Shown in pieces: positions 33,709 through 42,281 of a stretch of DNA of 64,000 nucleotides. Source of the stretch: JARFVT01 sp036677425 (lineage in GTDB: Bacteria > Pseudomonadota > Alphaproteobacteria > UBA8366 > Aestuariispiraceae); assembly GCA_036677425.1 (NCBI GenBank), contig JARFVT010000013.1, positions 124,001 to 188,000 of the forward strand, in the 5' to 3' direction. The notes under the pieces are model-generated. The model was not told the origin of the DNA. It made no database searches and saw only the letters and a program-made list of their open reading frames with translations. How positions within the stretch are numbered: position 1 is the stretch's first letter; the number at the start of each line of letters is the position of its first letter. The position numbers and the translations under genes are program-made.

Positions 33709-34902
33709 ATGATTGATCTTTATACGCGCCAGTTTAAAAATAATCACCTAAATATATCAACAGGGCGAAAAGGACGGATATTTTCAAGACTCTGCGAGCT
33801 AGAAAAACCAACGCGCAAAAAGCTTGCAAACGAAATGGAAATTAGGCCTGCAACCGTCTCTAATATAGTATTTGAGCTTATAAACGATGGGTTAGTAGTA
33901 GAAAAACGACCGGATCGCAGTCTTCAAAAAGGCCGCCCAGAAATTATTTTAAGGCCAAACCCTAACCGTTTGGTCGCCATCGTCTGCCATTTGGTTTCCT
34001 ATTCTGTTCATTGCACGTTAATTAATTTAGCTGGTAATATATTGTATGAAACGCGCCATGTTGCCAAAGTTGATCGGACAGATCCTATTACTTTTTTTAA
34101 AATCATCACAACACTCTTTACAAAATGCAAAGAACATATTTCACTAGATTCCGAACTTTCTGGACTGGCCTTCTCCTTACCTGGAATTGTAGATGAAAAG
34201 AAATGTAAATGGATTTATTCTTCTCATTGGCCCCATTTACATAATCTTGACCTTAGTCGATTATCTAAACGTTTCAAATGCAAAATAACACTTTCAAAAA
34301 ACTTAGTTTGTGAATTACGAGCACGCGTATTTAGGCACGGCTGTTTAAATTCAAAAAGCATATTATTATTGCATTGGGGTTTAGGGATTGGTGCCGCATT
34401 CACTAGCGGAAATGATATGTTTATTTTAGAAAAAAAAGGATTTGGCGAAGTTGGTCATAGTTGCGTTGATCCAGCCAGCACAGCTTTATGTAAATGTGGC
34501 ATGACAGGTTGCGTTGAAGCAGAAGCAGGAATTTGGGCAATTGCAAAGATACAAAATGACAAAAATATTCCAACAGAAGAATGTAAATTTGCACAATATC
34601 TGCAAGACAACTCTAATTTAAATATTTGGAATCGCCCTATTCAACTTTTGGCAATAACAATTAGAAACTTGTGCTTGGCATTATCGCCAGATCAATTCAT
34701 CGTCACAGGGCCTTTTGCTCAAAATGGAAACATCTTCTCTCAACTTACAAAAAATGTTAACGAGCAATTACCAAAAAACTCACTGGTAATTGGCGACAGA
34801 AAAATAAATCTACGAGCGGGCAGACCTGGTCTACAAGATGAACTTTCAGGGGCCGCATCAACGGTATTTTTATCGTCCATTACACGATTATGCAGTGATT
34901 AG
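33709..34902 (+). CDS. ROK-family transcriptional repressor (NagC-like)
   Basis: A 397-residue ROK regulator. The N-terminal winged helix reads GRIFSRLCELEKPTRKKLAN, then EMEIRPATVSNIVFELINDG. The ROK sugar-binding domain includes LAFSLPGIVDE, LHWGLGIGAAF, and the zinc motif GEVGHSCVDPASTALCKCGM followed by TGCVEAE. It probably senses an amino sugar or its phosphate and controls the divergent nagB-nagA-TRAP operon. The ATG at 33709 or the TTG at 33694 (AGGAAA upstream) are candidate starts; the open frame further upstream is not family sequence. Confidence 0.85.
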   Translation: MIDLYTRQFKNNHLNISTGRKGRIFSRLCELEKPTRKKLANEMEIRPATVSNIVFELINDGLVVEKRPDRSLQKGRPEIILRPNPNRLVAIVCHLVSYSVHCTLINLAGNILYETRHVAKVDRTDPITFFKIITTLFTKCKEHISLDSELSGLAFSLPGIVDEKKCKWIYSSHWPHLHNLDLSRLSKRFKCKITLSKNLVCELRARVFRHGCLNSKSILLLHWGLGIGAAFTSGNDMFILEKKGFGEVGHSCVDPASTALCKCGMTGCVEAEAGIWAIAKIQNDKNIPTEECKFAQYLQDNSNLNIWNRPIQLLAITIRNLCLALSPDQFIVTGPFAQNGNIFSQLTKNVNEQLPKNSLVIGDRKINLRAGRPGLQDELSGAASTVFLSSITRLCSD

Positions 34903-34985
34903 GTAAATATATAAAAAAACCACCATAATATATAATTACTATGTTTGGAAATTTCTCTAGGAGTGAGGCGCGACGCTTATATTAT

Positions 34986-35072
34986 AAGCGAGCAACGAAG
35001 TTGCGACGACGTGTTTGCGTCCTAATAAATAGAGGGCGACCGCCCGCCGCCGTTAGGCGTTATAAAAAAAAG
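34986..35072 (+). repeat. Dispersed mosaic hairpin repeat, copy F
   Basis: It contains GCGAGCAACGAAGTTGCGAC, the GACGTGTTTGCG end, and the GC-rich GGGCGACCGCCCGCCGCCG module. It lies between the ROK gene and the lpdA stop. Confidence 0.8.
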
Positions 35073-35076
35073 AGCA

Positions 35077-36516
35077 TTATTTATGAATTGCGCTTAGGCC
35101 CGCATTGGTCGCTTCCATCGCCGCTTCTTTTACTGCCTCAGAAAATGTTGGATGGGCATGGCATGTTCTGGCGATATCTTCGGCAGAGCCACCAAATTCC
35201 ATGATGGTAACAATCTCATGGATCATTTCACCAACTGCGGGGCCAATCATATGCGCGCCTAAAACTTTATCGGTTTTGGCATCGCTTAATATTTTCACAA
35301 ACCCATCAACATAACCATTGGCTTTCGCCCTTGAATTGGCCTGAAAAGGAAATTTACCGACATTATAATCAATGCCCTGTTGTTTTAATTGTTCTTCACG
35401 CGCACCCACATCGGCAACTTCAGGCCAAGTGTAAACCACGCCCGGCACAAGATTATAATCAACATGCGGTTTTTGTCCCATCAATCGCTCGACACAAACT
35501 ATGCCATCTTCTTCGGCTTTATGGGCCAGCATTGGGCCAGGTACGCAATCGCCAATGGCATAAATTCCTGCGACATTTGTTTGATAATTGCTATCGACCT
35601 GAATAATACCGCGCGGATCGCATTCAACGCCAATAGCATCAAGCCCAAGCCCATGAGTATAAGCAACACGACCGACCGCCAATAATACCGCATCGCAATC
35701 TATTCCCGCATCTTTGCCGCCTGTGGCTGCTTCGGTTTTAAGGGTAACGCCAGATTTCGTTACTGTCGCCGCCATGACCTTGGTTTTAAGTTTAAATTTC
35801 ATGCCTTGTTTTTTAAGGGTACGTATCATTTGTTTTGATATTTCACCATCGGCAAATGGTAAAATACGATCAAGAAATTCAACCACCGTTACCTCTGCCC
35901 CTAAACGCATCCAAACCGAACCTAATTCAAGGCCAATAACGCCGCCGCCAATAACTACCAAATGTTTTGGAACTTTTTCAAATTCTAATGCACCAGTAGA
36001 GGTAACAATTTGTTTCTCGTCTATTTCAATACCGGGGATTGGGGTTGATTTTGAACCTGTGGCAATGATTATATTTTTGCAATTTAATATTTTACCCTTA
36101 TCATCACCAGATGTAACCGATACCTTACCAGCAGTGTCAATTTTACCGCTGCCTTTGATATATGTGATTTTATTTTTCTTGAATAAAAATTCAATACCAC
36201 CAGTTAGATCGCTAACTATTTTATCTTTACGACCAAGCATTTTTGCAAGATTAAGTTTTGGTTTGACCTCTATTCCATGATTATCGAAACCATGACATGC
36301 TTCATGGAAGAATTCTGATGATTGCAATAATGCCTTTGATGGAATACAGCCAACATTTAAACATGTGCCGCCAAGCTTGCCCCGTTTTTCAACGCAAGCA
36401 ACCTTTAATCCAAGCTGCGCCGCACGGATAGCCGCCACATAACCACCGGGGCCACCACCAATTATAACTAGATCAAATTCTGCTGTATCAGTTTGCGCCG
36501 CATCAGTCATCATCAA
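35077..36516 (-). CDS. lpdA: Dihydrolipoyl dehydrogenase (E3)
   Basis: The FAD-dependent E3 subunit of 2-oxo-acid dehydrogenase complexes, which reoxidises dihydrolipoamide with NAD+. The 479-residue protein has FAD motif DLVIIGGGPGGYVAAIRAAQ, redox-active disulfide GGTCLNVGCIPSKALL, NAD-binding VVIGGGVIGLELGSVWMRLG, AGIYAIGDCVPGPMLAHKAE, and the C-terminal His-Glu active-site segment CHAHPTFSEAVKEAAMEA. It stands alone here without E1/E2 genes. Several Met codons cluster at the start, so the exact start may be 1-2 codons further in. Confidence 0.95.
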   Translation of the reverse strand: MMMTDAAQTDTAEFDLVIIGGGPGGYVAAIRAAQLGLKVACVEKRGKLGGTCLNVGCIPSKALLQSSEFFHEACHGFDNHGIEVKPKLNLAKMLGRKDKIVSDLTGGIEFLFKKNKITYIKGSGKIDTAGKVSVTSGDDKGKILNCKNIIIATGSKSTPIPGIEIDEKQIVTSTGALEFEKVPKHLVVIGGGVIGLELGSVWMRLGAEVTVVEFLDRILPFADGEISKQMIRTLKKQGMKFKLKTKVMAATVTKSGVTLKTEAATGGKDAGIDCDAVLLAVGRVAYTHGLGLDAIGVECDPRGIIQVDSNYQTNVAGIYAIGDCVPGPMLAHKAEEDGIVCVERLMGQKPHVDYNLVPGVVYTWPEVADVGAREEQLKQQGIDYNVGKFPFQANSRAKANGYVDGFVKILSDAKTDKVLGAHMIGPAVGEMIHEIVTIMEFGGSAEDIARTCHAHPTFSEAVKEAAMEATNAGLSAIHK

Positions 36517-36660
36517 ACCCTTTTTTTAAATTCATAATTTTAAATAAACTGCGTCTTATACACCATATTAATGATGTAAATAGCGCATATGAGCAAGCTT
36601 TAGTTTAATAATTAATTAAAAAATGAACCAACCTATGAATGGGTAATTACTGAAAATTAC

Positions 36661-37599
36661 TTATAAAAGATTTAGCGCATCATGCGCCTTAACCCCTTCA
36701 ATATTATAAAAATAACCATTGGAAAAAGGAATATCATTAATTTGATTTTTTAATATGGCATATCCTTGTTTTAAATCAATTTTTCCATCTAACATATCAC
36801 GAAAAGCCATGGCAACCGCCGCCATATCACAGCTATGCGGGGATAATCGATAATGATTTACGCCTGCTTGGCGCAATAAATCCAATTCGCCCAACAAATT
36901 GACATATGTATATGACATGGTTTGAATACCATTTATTGTTAAAAATTTTTGATCATCCAATGTGCTTAAATCCATACCATCATAATCTTTTTCACAGACG
37001 AATTTGCAATTATCTTTGCTCAATCCATGATGTCTTGCATGATAACAACGCGCCGATAATGCCAATGGCAACCTGCCAAACACCTGAACTTCCAAATCAA
37101 TATTTTTATTCACTGCCAATATTTTTATGGATTGAAATGACAATTCAACTGGTAATGATGCAGATATTGCACCGTTTTTTGCCATATAATCCAATGTTGC
37201 TTCGTTATATATATTAACATATGGGCCAATCATATGTGGGCGATTTTTTAATAATGACATTGTTGAAACGTCATTTGCCTCGACCATAAAATCATCATTC
37301 TCGGCCAATTCCTCAACCATAGTCATTTCACGCTTATTCATTATTAAACCAAGGCTGGACAAGATAATTTCCTTGCCCGATGATTGTAATCTTTCAACCA
37401 CATCTGGTAAAACAGATTGATAAAAAGGCATTCGCTTAGAACAAACGACCTCGCCTAAATAAATGCGATCGATAGCGTCAATATCAGCCATTTTAAAATA
37501 AAAATCGCGCCAATAATCGGCAGGCCAATTAAATAAGCATGGCCCTAATGTTATATGCCCAGCAGCTGGTTTTTTTATTGAAATTTCTAAACTAGTCAT
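36661..37599 (-). CDS. ubiV: O2-independent ubiquinone hydroxylase component (U32-peptidase-like)
   Basis: UbiV works with UbiU to hydroxylate the ubiquinone ring without oxygen. The 312-residue protein is a U32-family member with LTLGPCLFNWPADY-like opening, IYLGEVVCSKRMPFYQSVLP and the Cys cluster ARCYHARHHGLSKDNCKFVC that, with the N-terminal Cys, forms a 4Fe-4S site. FGRLPLALSARCYHA matches the UbiV family. The ubiV-ubiU-ubiT order on one strand supports the call. Confidence 0.85.
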   Translation of the reverse strand: MTSLEISIKKPAAGHITLGPCLFNWPADYWRDFYFKMADIDAIDRIYLGEVVCSKRMPFYQSVLPDVVERLQSSGKEIILSSLGLIMNKREMTMVEELAENDDFMVEANDVSTMSLLKNRPHMIGPYVNIYNEATLDYMAKNGAISASLPVELSFQSIKILAVNKNIDLEVQVFGRLPLALSARCYHARHHGLSKDNCKFVCEKDYDGMDLSTLDDQKFLTINGIQTMSYTYVNLLGELDLLRQAGVNHYRLSPHSCDMAAVAMAFRDMLDGKIDLKQGYAILKNQINDIPFSNGYFYNIEGVKAHDALNLL

Positions 37600-37661
37600 T
37601 TTATATCCATGAATATTATTTTAAAACATCGATTGTGCCATATTTTTTTAACGCCATGTTT

Positions 37662-38651
37662 TTAACGCCATGTTTTTTCATATGCACCAGCGGTTTTATT
37701 ACCACCTTCGGTTATATGATCTAAATCAAGTGGCGGTATTGGTTGCCCGTTATTTACCGCATCCACGGCTTTTCTAAAATTTGAAACTACTTGTGCAATA
37801 TATGCCTTACCCCGTTGGCGACCCTCAATTTTCAAAGCGCAAACCCCCGCCGCCATTAATTCTGGTAACATCGATACGGCATTAAGGCTGACTGGTTCTT
37901 CAAATAGATATGATATTTTATCATCGGTTTTAAATCGGCCTTTGCAAAGGGTTGGATAGCCAGCCTTTTCTCCCATCTCAAAAGCATTGATAGTAAATTC
38001 GCCAAGTCTGGATACTAATTTATCATCCTCATCTTGGTAAAACACATGAGATGCAGGCGAACAAACACCATTTATATTTGGGCTTTGGCCCGTTGCATAA
38101 GATGATAAAGCGCATCTACCTTCTGCCATTACGCAAAGCCCGCCAAAGACAAACACCTCTGTCTCGACATTTATTTGCTTATTTAATGCAGCAATTTCAG
38201 GGATAGTTAAAACACGCGGTAAAACCACACGTTTAACGTCAAATGCTTGGACATAAAAATTAATTGCCTGTGGATTTGATGCCGATGCTTGCACCGATAA
38301 ATGACGGCGTAATTTTGGATATTTGCGCGTTGCATAATCTAACAAGCCAATATCAGCCAATATAACCGCATCAACGCCAATTGCCGCCGCATCATCCACC
38401 GCCATTTGCCATATATGACATTTACCCGCCTGTGGGAATGTATTAATTGCCAAATATATTTCAACATTATTAGAATGGGCATAAGCCAATGATTGTTTTA
38501 ATTCATCACGGCTGAAATTAAGTCCAGGGAAATTTCTAGCATTGGTTTCATCACGAAAACCGCAATAGACCACATCAGCACCCGCAGAAATAGCCGCATG
38601 TAATGCCGCAGGCGTGCCAGCCGGGCAAATTAGTTCTAATTTTTTTGTCAT
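37662..38651 (-). CDS. ubiU: O2-independent ubiquinone hydroxylase component (U32-peptidase-like)
   Basis: UbiU is the partner of UbiV in anaerobic ubiquinone synthesis. The 329-residue U32 protein has ELICPAGTPAALHAAISAGA, DVVYCGFRDETNARNFPGLN, VFVFGGLCVMAEGRCALSSY with GVCSPASH, and the C-terminal ALKIEGRQRGKAYIAQVV. The spaced cysteines (CVMAEGRC, later GVC, and LC in PTLCKGRF) are those of the UbiU 4Fe-4S site. It overlaps ubiT by 4 bases and is followed 62 bases later by ubiV. Confidence 0.88.
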   Translation of the reverse strand: MTKKLELICPAGTPAALHAAISAGADVVYCGFRDETNARNFPGLNFSRDELKQSLAYAHSNNVEIYLAINTFPQAGKCHIWQMAVDDAAAIGVDAVILADIGLLDYATRKYPKLRRHLSVQASASNPQAINFYVQAFDVKRVVLPRVLTIPEIAALNKQINVETEVFVFGGLCVMAEGRCALSSYATGQSPNINGVCSPASHVFYQDEDDKLVSRLGEFTINAFEMGEKAGYPTLCKGRFKTDDKISYLFEEPVSLNAVSMLPELMAAGVCALKIEGRQRGKAYIAQVVSNFRKAVDAVNNGQPIPPLDLDHITEGGNKTAGAYEKTWR

Positions 38652-39349
38652 TTACAAATTCTTGTTATTTGATTTGATAAGCGTTTATTTTCTTTTTCCA
38701 TTACCGCTATTTTATCTTCTAACCTGCTGCGATTTTTTATTTCCATATTCAGCCTTTTATTAATTGGCGCAACCATCGCGCCGCGCAATATTTGTAAATC
38801 ATTCGCTGCGCATTTTGCAATATTGCTGATCTTATCATGAATTTTACTTACTGGCTTTTTGAAAATACCAAGATTTGCCAAAATATCATCTATAAGATTA
38901 ATATCCGCGCCATCGACAGCGTTACGCAATGTTAATATGGCTTCTGTATTTCCTTCAATGGTTAAATCGCGGCTAAAAAATAATGCATCACCATCAATAC
39001 GCCCTTCAAGAAGCTCTATTAATGCCGCTATTGAACCTTTAATGCATGCTGTTGGCTTAATATCATCGGTTAATTTATTCTTGACGGTTAATTTTGGTGT
39101 TATGGCGCATGGTTCAAGAATAAAAATAAATGGTAAATCAATCGGATCAATTAAAAATATTGGATCGTCTAATATTTGTAACCGTTGAAAAATATCACTA
39201 TATTTTTTAACCATTAAACCCATGGCAATTTTTAACATAGGTTGCAAAACACCAAGTGGCAGCGGCCTTAATATAAAGCCTGCCAATAAAACAGGTGATA
39301 ATGGCGGAGAGCTATAAGATTTGTCAGTAGAGGGGATAGATGCAAGCAT
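38648..39349 (-). CDS. ubiT: SCP2-domain lipid-binding protein of anaerobic ubiquinone synthesis
   Basis: A 233-residue protein with a sterol-carrier-protein-2 (SCP2) domain: DLPFIFILEPCAITPKLTVK, then IKGSIAALIELLEGRIDGDA and LFFSRDLTIEGNTEAILTLR. UbiT is thought to bind the hydrophobic ubiquinone intermediates for UbiU/UbiV. The C-terminal 70 residues are helical and charged, longer than in E. coli UbiT. It is the first gene of the ubiT-ubiU-ubiV operon and overlaps ubiU by 4 bases. Confidence 0.8.
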   Translation of the reverse strand: MLASIPSTDKSYSSPPLSPVLLAGFILRPLPLGVLQPMLKIAMGLMVKKYSDIFQRLQILDDPIFLIDPIDLPFIFILEPCAITPKLTVKNKLTDDIKPTACIKGSIAALIELLEGRIDGDALFFSRDLTIEGNTEAILTLRNAVDGADINLIDDILANLGIFKKPVSKIHDKISNIAKCAANDLQILRGAMVAPINKRLNMEIKNRSRLEDKIAVMEKENKRLSNQITRICK

Positions 39350-39468
39350 GATTGATAAACTTTCACAGCAGAAATCAAAATAACAGGCTGCGAATATATT
39401 CTATCAATAAATTAATTGCGTTGATTAGGGTCAACAATTTATATTTAGTTTTAATTTATTTATATCAA

Positions 39469-39927
39469 TCATTGCCGATGATAAGGATGACCAGCGTGAA
39501 TTTGACCAATACGATAAATTTGTTCAGCCAACATGGCACGAATCAACATATGCGGCCATGTTAATTTACCAAAATTAATGATTAAATCAGCGCGCTGATG
39601 CACCGATTTTGCCAAACCATCGGCACCGCCAATGATAAAAGCAATTTCGCCCTTGGCCTGATCATCCCATGCCTGTATTTTATTGGCAAGCTCGATACTG
39701 CCAAAATCGCGCCCGGTCTCGTCAAGGGCAATGGCTATCGCGCCTTTTGGTATGGCAGCGATTAATAATTTTGCCTCGGCTGTTTTTAGTTCAATACCAT
39801 TGCGTTTCTTTTTATCTTCAATCTCATGCAATAAAAATGGTGATCTTATGCGGGTTTTATAATGGTTAAAAAGCGCAAGTTCTACACCTTGTTTTGCCCG
39901 ACCAATGGCGATTATATGAAATTTCAT
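39469..39927 (-). CDS. rlmH: 23S rRNA pseudouridine-1915 N3-methyltransferase
   Basis: RlmH is a small SPOUT methyltransferase acting on the assembled 70S ribosome. The 152-residue protein has the family start FHIIAIGRAKQGVELALFNH, EDKKKRNGIELKTAEAKLLI, AIALDETGRDFGSIELANKI, the SAM-knot GEIAFIIGGADGLAKSVHQR and the C-terminal RAMLAEQIYRIGQIHAGHPY, followed by HR. Its place after rsfS is the usual alphaproteobacterial order. Confidence 0.95.
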   Translation of the reverse strand: MKFHIIAIGRAKQGVELALFNHYKTRIRSPFLLHEIEDKKKRNGIELKTAEAKLLIAAIPKGAIAIALDETGRDFGSIELANKIQAWDDQAKGEIAFIIGGADGLAKSVHQRADLIINFGKLTWPHMLIRAMLAEQIYRIGQIHAGHPYHRQ

Positions 39928-39963
39928 AATATATGATTATTATATTGGTTATTTAAATGATTG

Positions 39964-40338
39964 TTATGTAATTTTAACATCACTTTCGACCATCTCTACC
40001 GTCCACATTTGCTCTAAATTATAAAATTCACGTACTTCAGGACGGAATAAATGAACGATAATATCGCCAATATCAATCAAGACCCAATCGCCTTGGGCTT
40101 GCCCATCGATGATGATATTTTCATAGCCTTCGCCCTTTAAATCCTGCACCAAATAATCTGCCATTGCAGAAATTTGCCGCGATGATGTACCGGTTGCAAT
40201 TAACATATAATCGGCGATTGTTGATTTACCTGCCAAATCAATGGTGATTAAATCTTGTGCTTTATTACCGTCGAGAGATGCCTCAACCAATTTTAATAAA
40301 GCCGAAGAAGATATATTCTTCCCAGATTGCTTAACGAT
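39964..40338 (-). CDS. rsfS: Ribosomal silencing factor
   Basis: RsfS binds L14 on the large subunit and blocks subunit joining in starvation. The core is VEASLDGNKAQDLITIDLAG, KSTIADYMLIATGTSSRQIS and DGQAQGDWVLIDIGDIIVHL then FRPEVREFYNLEQMW. The start is unusual. After the nadD stop no ATG, GTG or TTG is in frame until inside the domain, but GGAGAAATAAC precedes an ATC codon at 40338-40336 with ideal spacing, giving a normal 124-residue protein. The nearest in-frame ATG (40473) lies deep inside nadD. Confidence 0.85.
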   Translation of the reverse strand: MVKQSGKNISSSALLKLVEASLDGNKAQDLITIDLAGKSTIADYMLIATGTSSRQISAMADYLVQDLKGEGYENIIIDGQAQGDWVLIDIGDIIVHLFRPEVREFYNLEQMWTVEMVESDVKIT

Positions 40339-40375
40339 GTTATTTCTCCATATTAAATATGTTTTATGAAAGCAA

Positions 40376-40954
40376 TTATATTTTTTCTCTGATAAAAGTT
40401 GCCGATATTTTATTACGCCTGATAGGTAAAAAAACCCATGCTGGTGCTTGATAATCAACGATAACATTGGCAAGATTTAAATTAATCCTGTTTTTGGCAA
40501 ATTTTAATGCTGCCTTACCTGCAAATGACCTTTGATTATAGCCTGACCTTGCAAAAACCGCAATAGGAAGTCGATTAAAAATATATTGCCAATCGAGCCA
40601 ATGATGTATTTGGCAAAGATTATCCGCCCCCATCAACCAAATAAAACGGTGGCTGTTATATTTTTGCGTTAATCGCATTATCGTATCGGCACTATAACAT
40701 AGACCAGATTGTTTTTCAAAATCGCTAACTATAATTCGCGGGTGTTTAGCCGTTATTTCCGCATATTGCAAGCGATCTGAATAGCTTGCCATATTTAACG
40801 TGGATTTAAGTGGATTTTGCGGTGTTACCAACCACCAAACTTCATCTAAATTTAGTATTTTTAATGCCAGTTTTGAAATATGCAAATGCCCCGCATGCGC
40901 GGGATTAAATGACCCACCCAACAGGCCGATGCGTTTAAAAGATTTATATTTCAT
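40376..40954 (-). CDS. nadD: Nicotinate-mononucleotide adenylyltransferase
   Basis: NadD makes nicotinate adenine dinucleotide in NAD synthesis. The 192-residue protein has the nucleotidyltransferase GGSFNPAHAGHLHISKLALK (HxGH form), VWWLVTPQNPLK, RFIWLMGADNLCQIHHWLDW and the closing ISATFIREKI (ISxTxIR). It ends sooner than many homologues, just after that motif. The rsfS reading frame follows within 40 bases. Confidence 0.93.
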   Translation of the reverse strand: MKYKSFKRIGLLGGSFNPAHAGHLHISKLALKILNLDEVWWLVTPQNPLKSTLNMASYSDRLQYAEITAKHPRIIVSDFEKQSGLCYSADTIMRLTQKYNSHRFIWLMGADNLCQIHHWLDWQYIFNRLPIAVFARSGYNQRSFAGKAALKFAKNRINLNLANVIVDYQAPAWVFLPIRRNKISATFIREKI

Positions 40955-40992
40955 TTAATAATTCTATCATTAATAATTGATATAGACCAGAG

Positions 40993-42264
40993 CTATGGCC
41001 TTATATGGCCTTTGCCACGAACCAAATATTTAAAACATGTAAGCTGCTCCACGCCAACTGGTCCTCTGGCATGCATTCTACCCGTTGAAATACCAATTTC
41101 TGCACCCATACCAAATTCACCACCATCGGCAAATTGCGTCGATGCATTATGCATGACTATGGCGCTATCGACCTCGGTTAAGAATTTATCCACATTGGCT
41201 TTATCTTCGCTAATGATGCTTTCGGTATGATGCGATGAATATTTTTCAATATGGGCTATCGCCCCGTCAATATCATTGACAATTTTTACCGATATAATTT
41301 TATCTAAATATTCGCAATGCCAATCATCCTCTACAGCGTTAATCGCATTGTTAAATAGCTGACATATTTTTTCATCACCCCTTATTTCACAGCCTGCCGT
41401 CGTTAATGTGTTAATAATTTCAATGATTAAATCATCGCTAATGTTTTTATTAATTAATAATGTTTCTGCCGCGCCACAAATACCAGTACGGCGCATTTTT
41501 GCGTTTAATGTTACTTCAATTGCTTTTTTTGCATCGGCATATTGATCAATATAAATATGACATAGGCCAGCCAAATGTGAAAAAACTGGCATTTTTGCAT
41601 CATCCATCACACGTTTTATTAATGATTGTCCACCACGTGGCACGATAACGTCAATATATTGGCGCATGGATAATAATTGCCCAACTGCGGCGCGGTCTCT
41701 GGTCTTGATAATTTGTAAAGCATTGCAATCTATAGCTGCAATTTTTAATCCAGATTGTATAAGCTCGCAAATGACTATCGCCGAATTTAAACATTCAGAA
41801 CCCGCCCGCAAAATTGCTGCATTACCAGATTTAATACATAATGCCGCTGCATCAGCAGTAACATTCGGCCTTGATTCATAGATAATTCCAATCACGCCCA
41901 AGGGTACGCGTACACGTTCAATTTCTAAACCATTCGGCCTTACCCAGCTTGATATGATAGCACCAACAGGGTCATCCAATTGGGCAATTGCCTTGATCGA
42001 TTTAACCATTGATTCGATACGTTCTTCATCTAAAAATAACCTATCTAACATTGCATCATTAAGGCCTTTTTCGCGACCAAATTGCATATCCTTGGCATTT
42101 GCCCGCAATATTTCATCGATGCCATTATCAATCGCCGCTGCCGCCGCATTTAATGCGATATTTTTAGAAAAACTACTGGCTAATGCAATATTTTTTGCCG
42201 CTTTCTTTGCATTTTCACCAATTAATAAAATTTCATTTTCCATATTGTCGCGCATATTATTCAT
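40993..42264 (-). CDS. proA: Glutamate-5-semialdehyde dehydrogenase
   Basis: ProA reduces glutamyl-5-phosphate in proline synthesis. The 423-residue aldehyde-dehydrogenase-fold protein has ERVRVPLGVIGIIYESRPNV, AAALCIKSGNAAILRAGSEC, DVIVPRGGQSLIKRVMDDAK, catalytic-Cys region NAKMRRTGICGAAETLLINK, and the C-terminal FADGGEFGMGAEIGISTGRM then HARGPVGVEQL. It forms a cluster with proB 17 bases upstream. Confidence 0.95.
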   Translation of the reverse strand: MNNMRDNMENEILLIGENAKKAAKNIALASSFSKNIALNAAAAAIDNGIDEILRANAKDMQFGREKGLNDAMLDRLFLDEERIESMVKSIKAIAQLDDPVGAIISSWVRPNGLEIERVRVPLGVIGIIYESRPNVTADAAALCIKSGNAAILRAGSECLNSAIVICELIQSGLKIAAIDCNALQIIKTRDRAAVGQLLSMRQYIDVIVPRGGQSLIKRVMDDAKMPVFSHLAGLCHIYIDQYADAKKAIEVTLNAKMRRTGICGAAETLLINKNISDDLIIEIINTLTTAGCEIRGDEKICQLFNNAINAVEDDWHCEYLDKIISVKIVNDIDGAIAHIEKYSSHHTESIISEDKANVDKFLTEVDSAIVMHNASTQFADGGEFGMGAEIGISTGRMHARGPVGVEQLTCFKYLVRGKGHIRP

Positions 42265-42281
42265 TACCTATTCACTATCAA

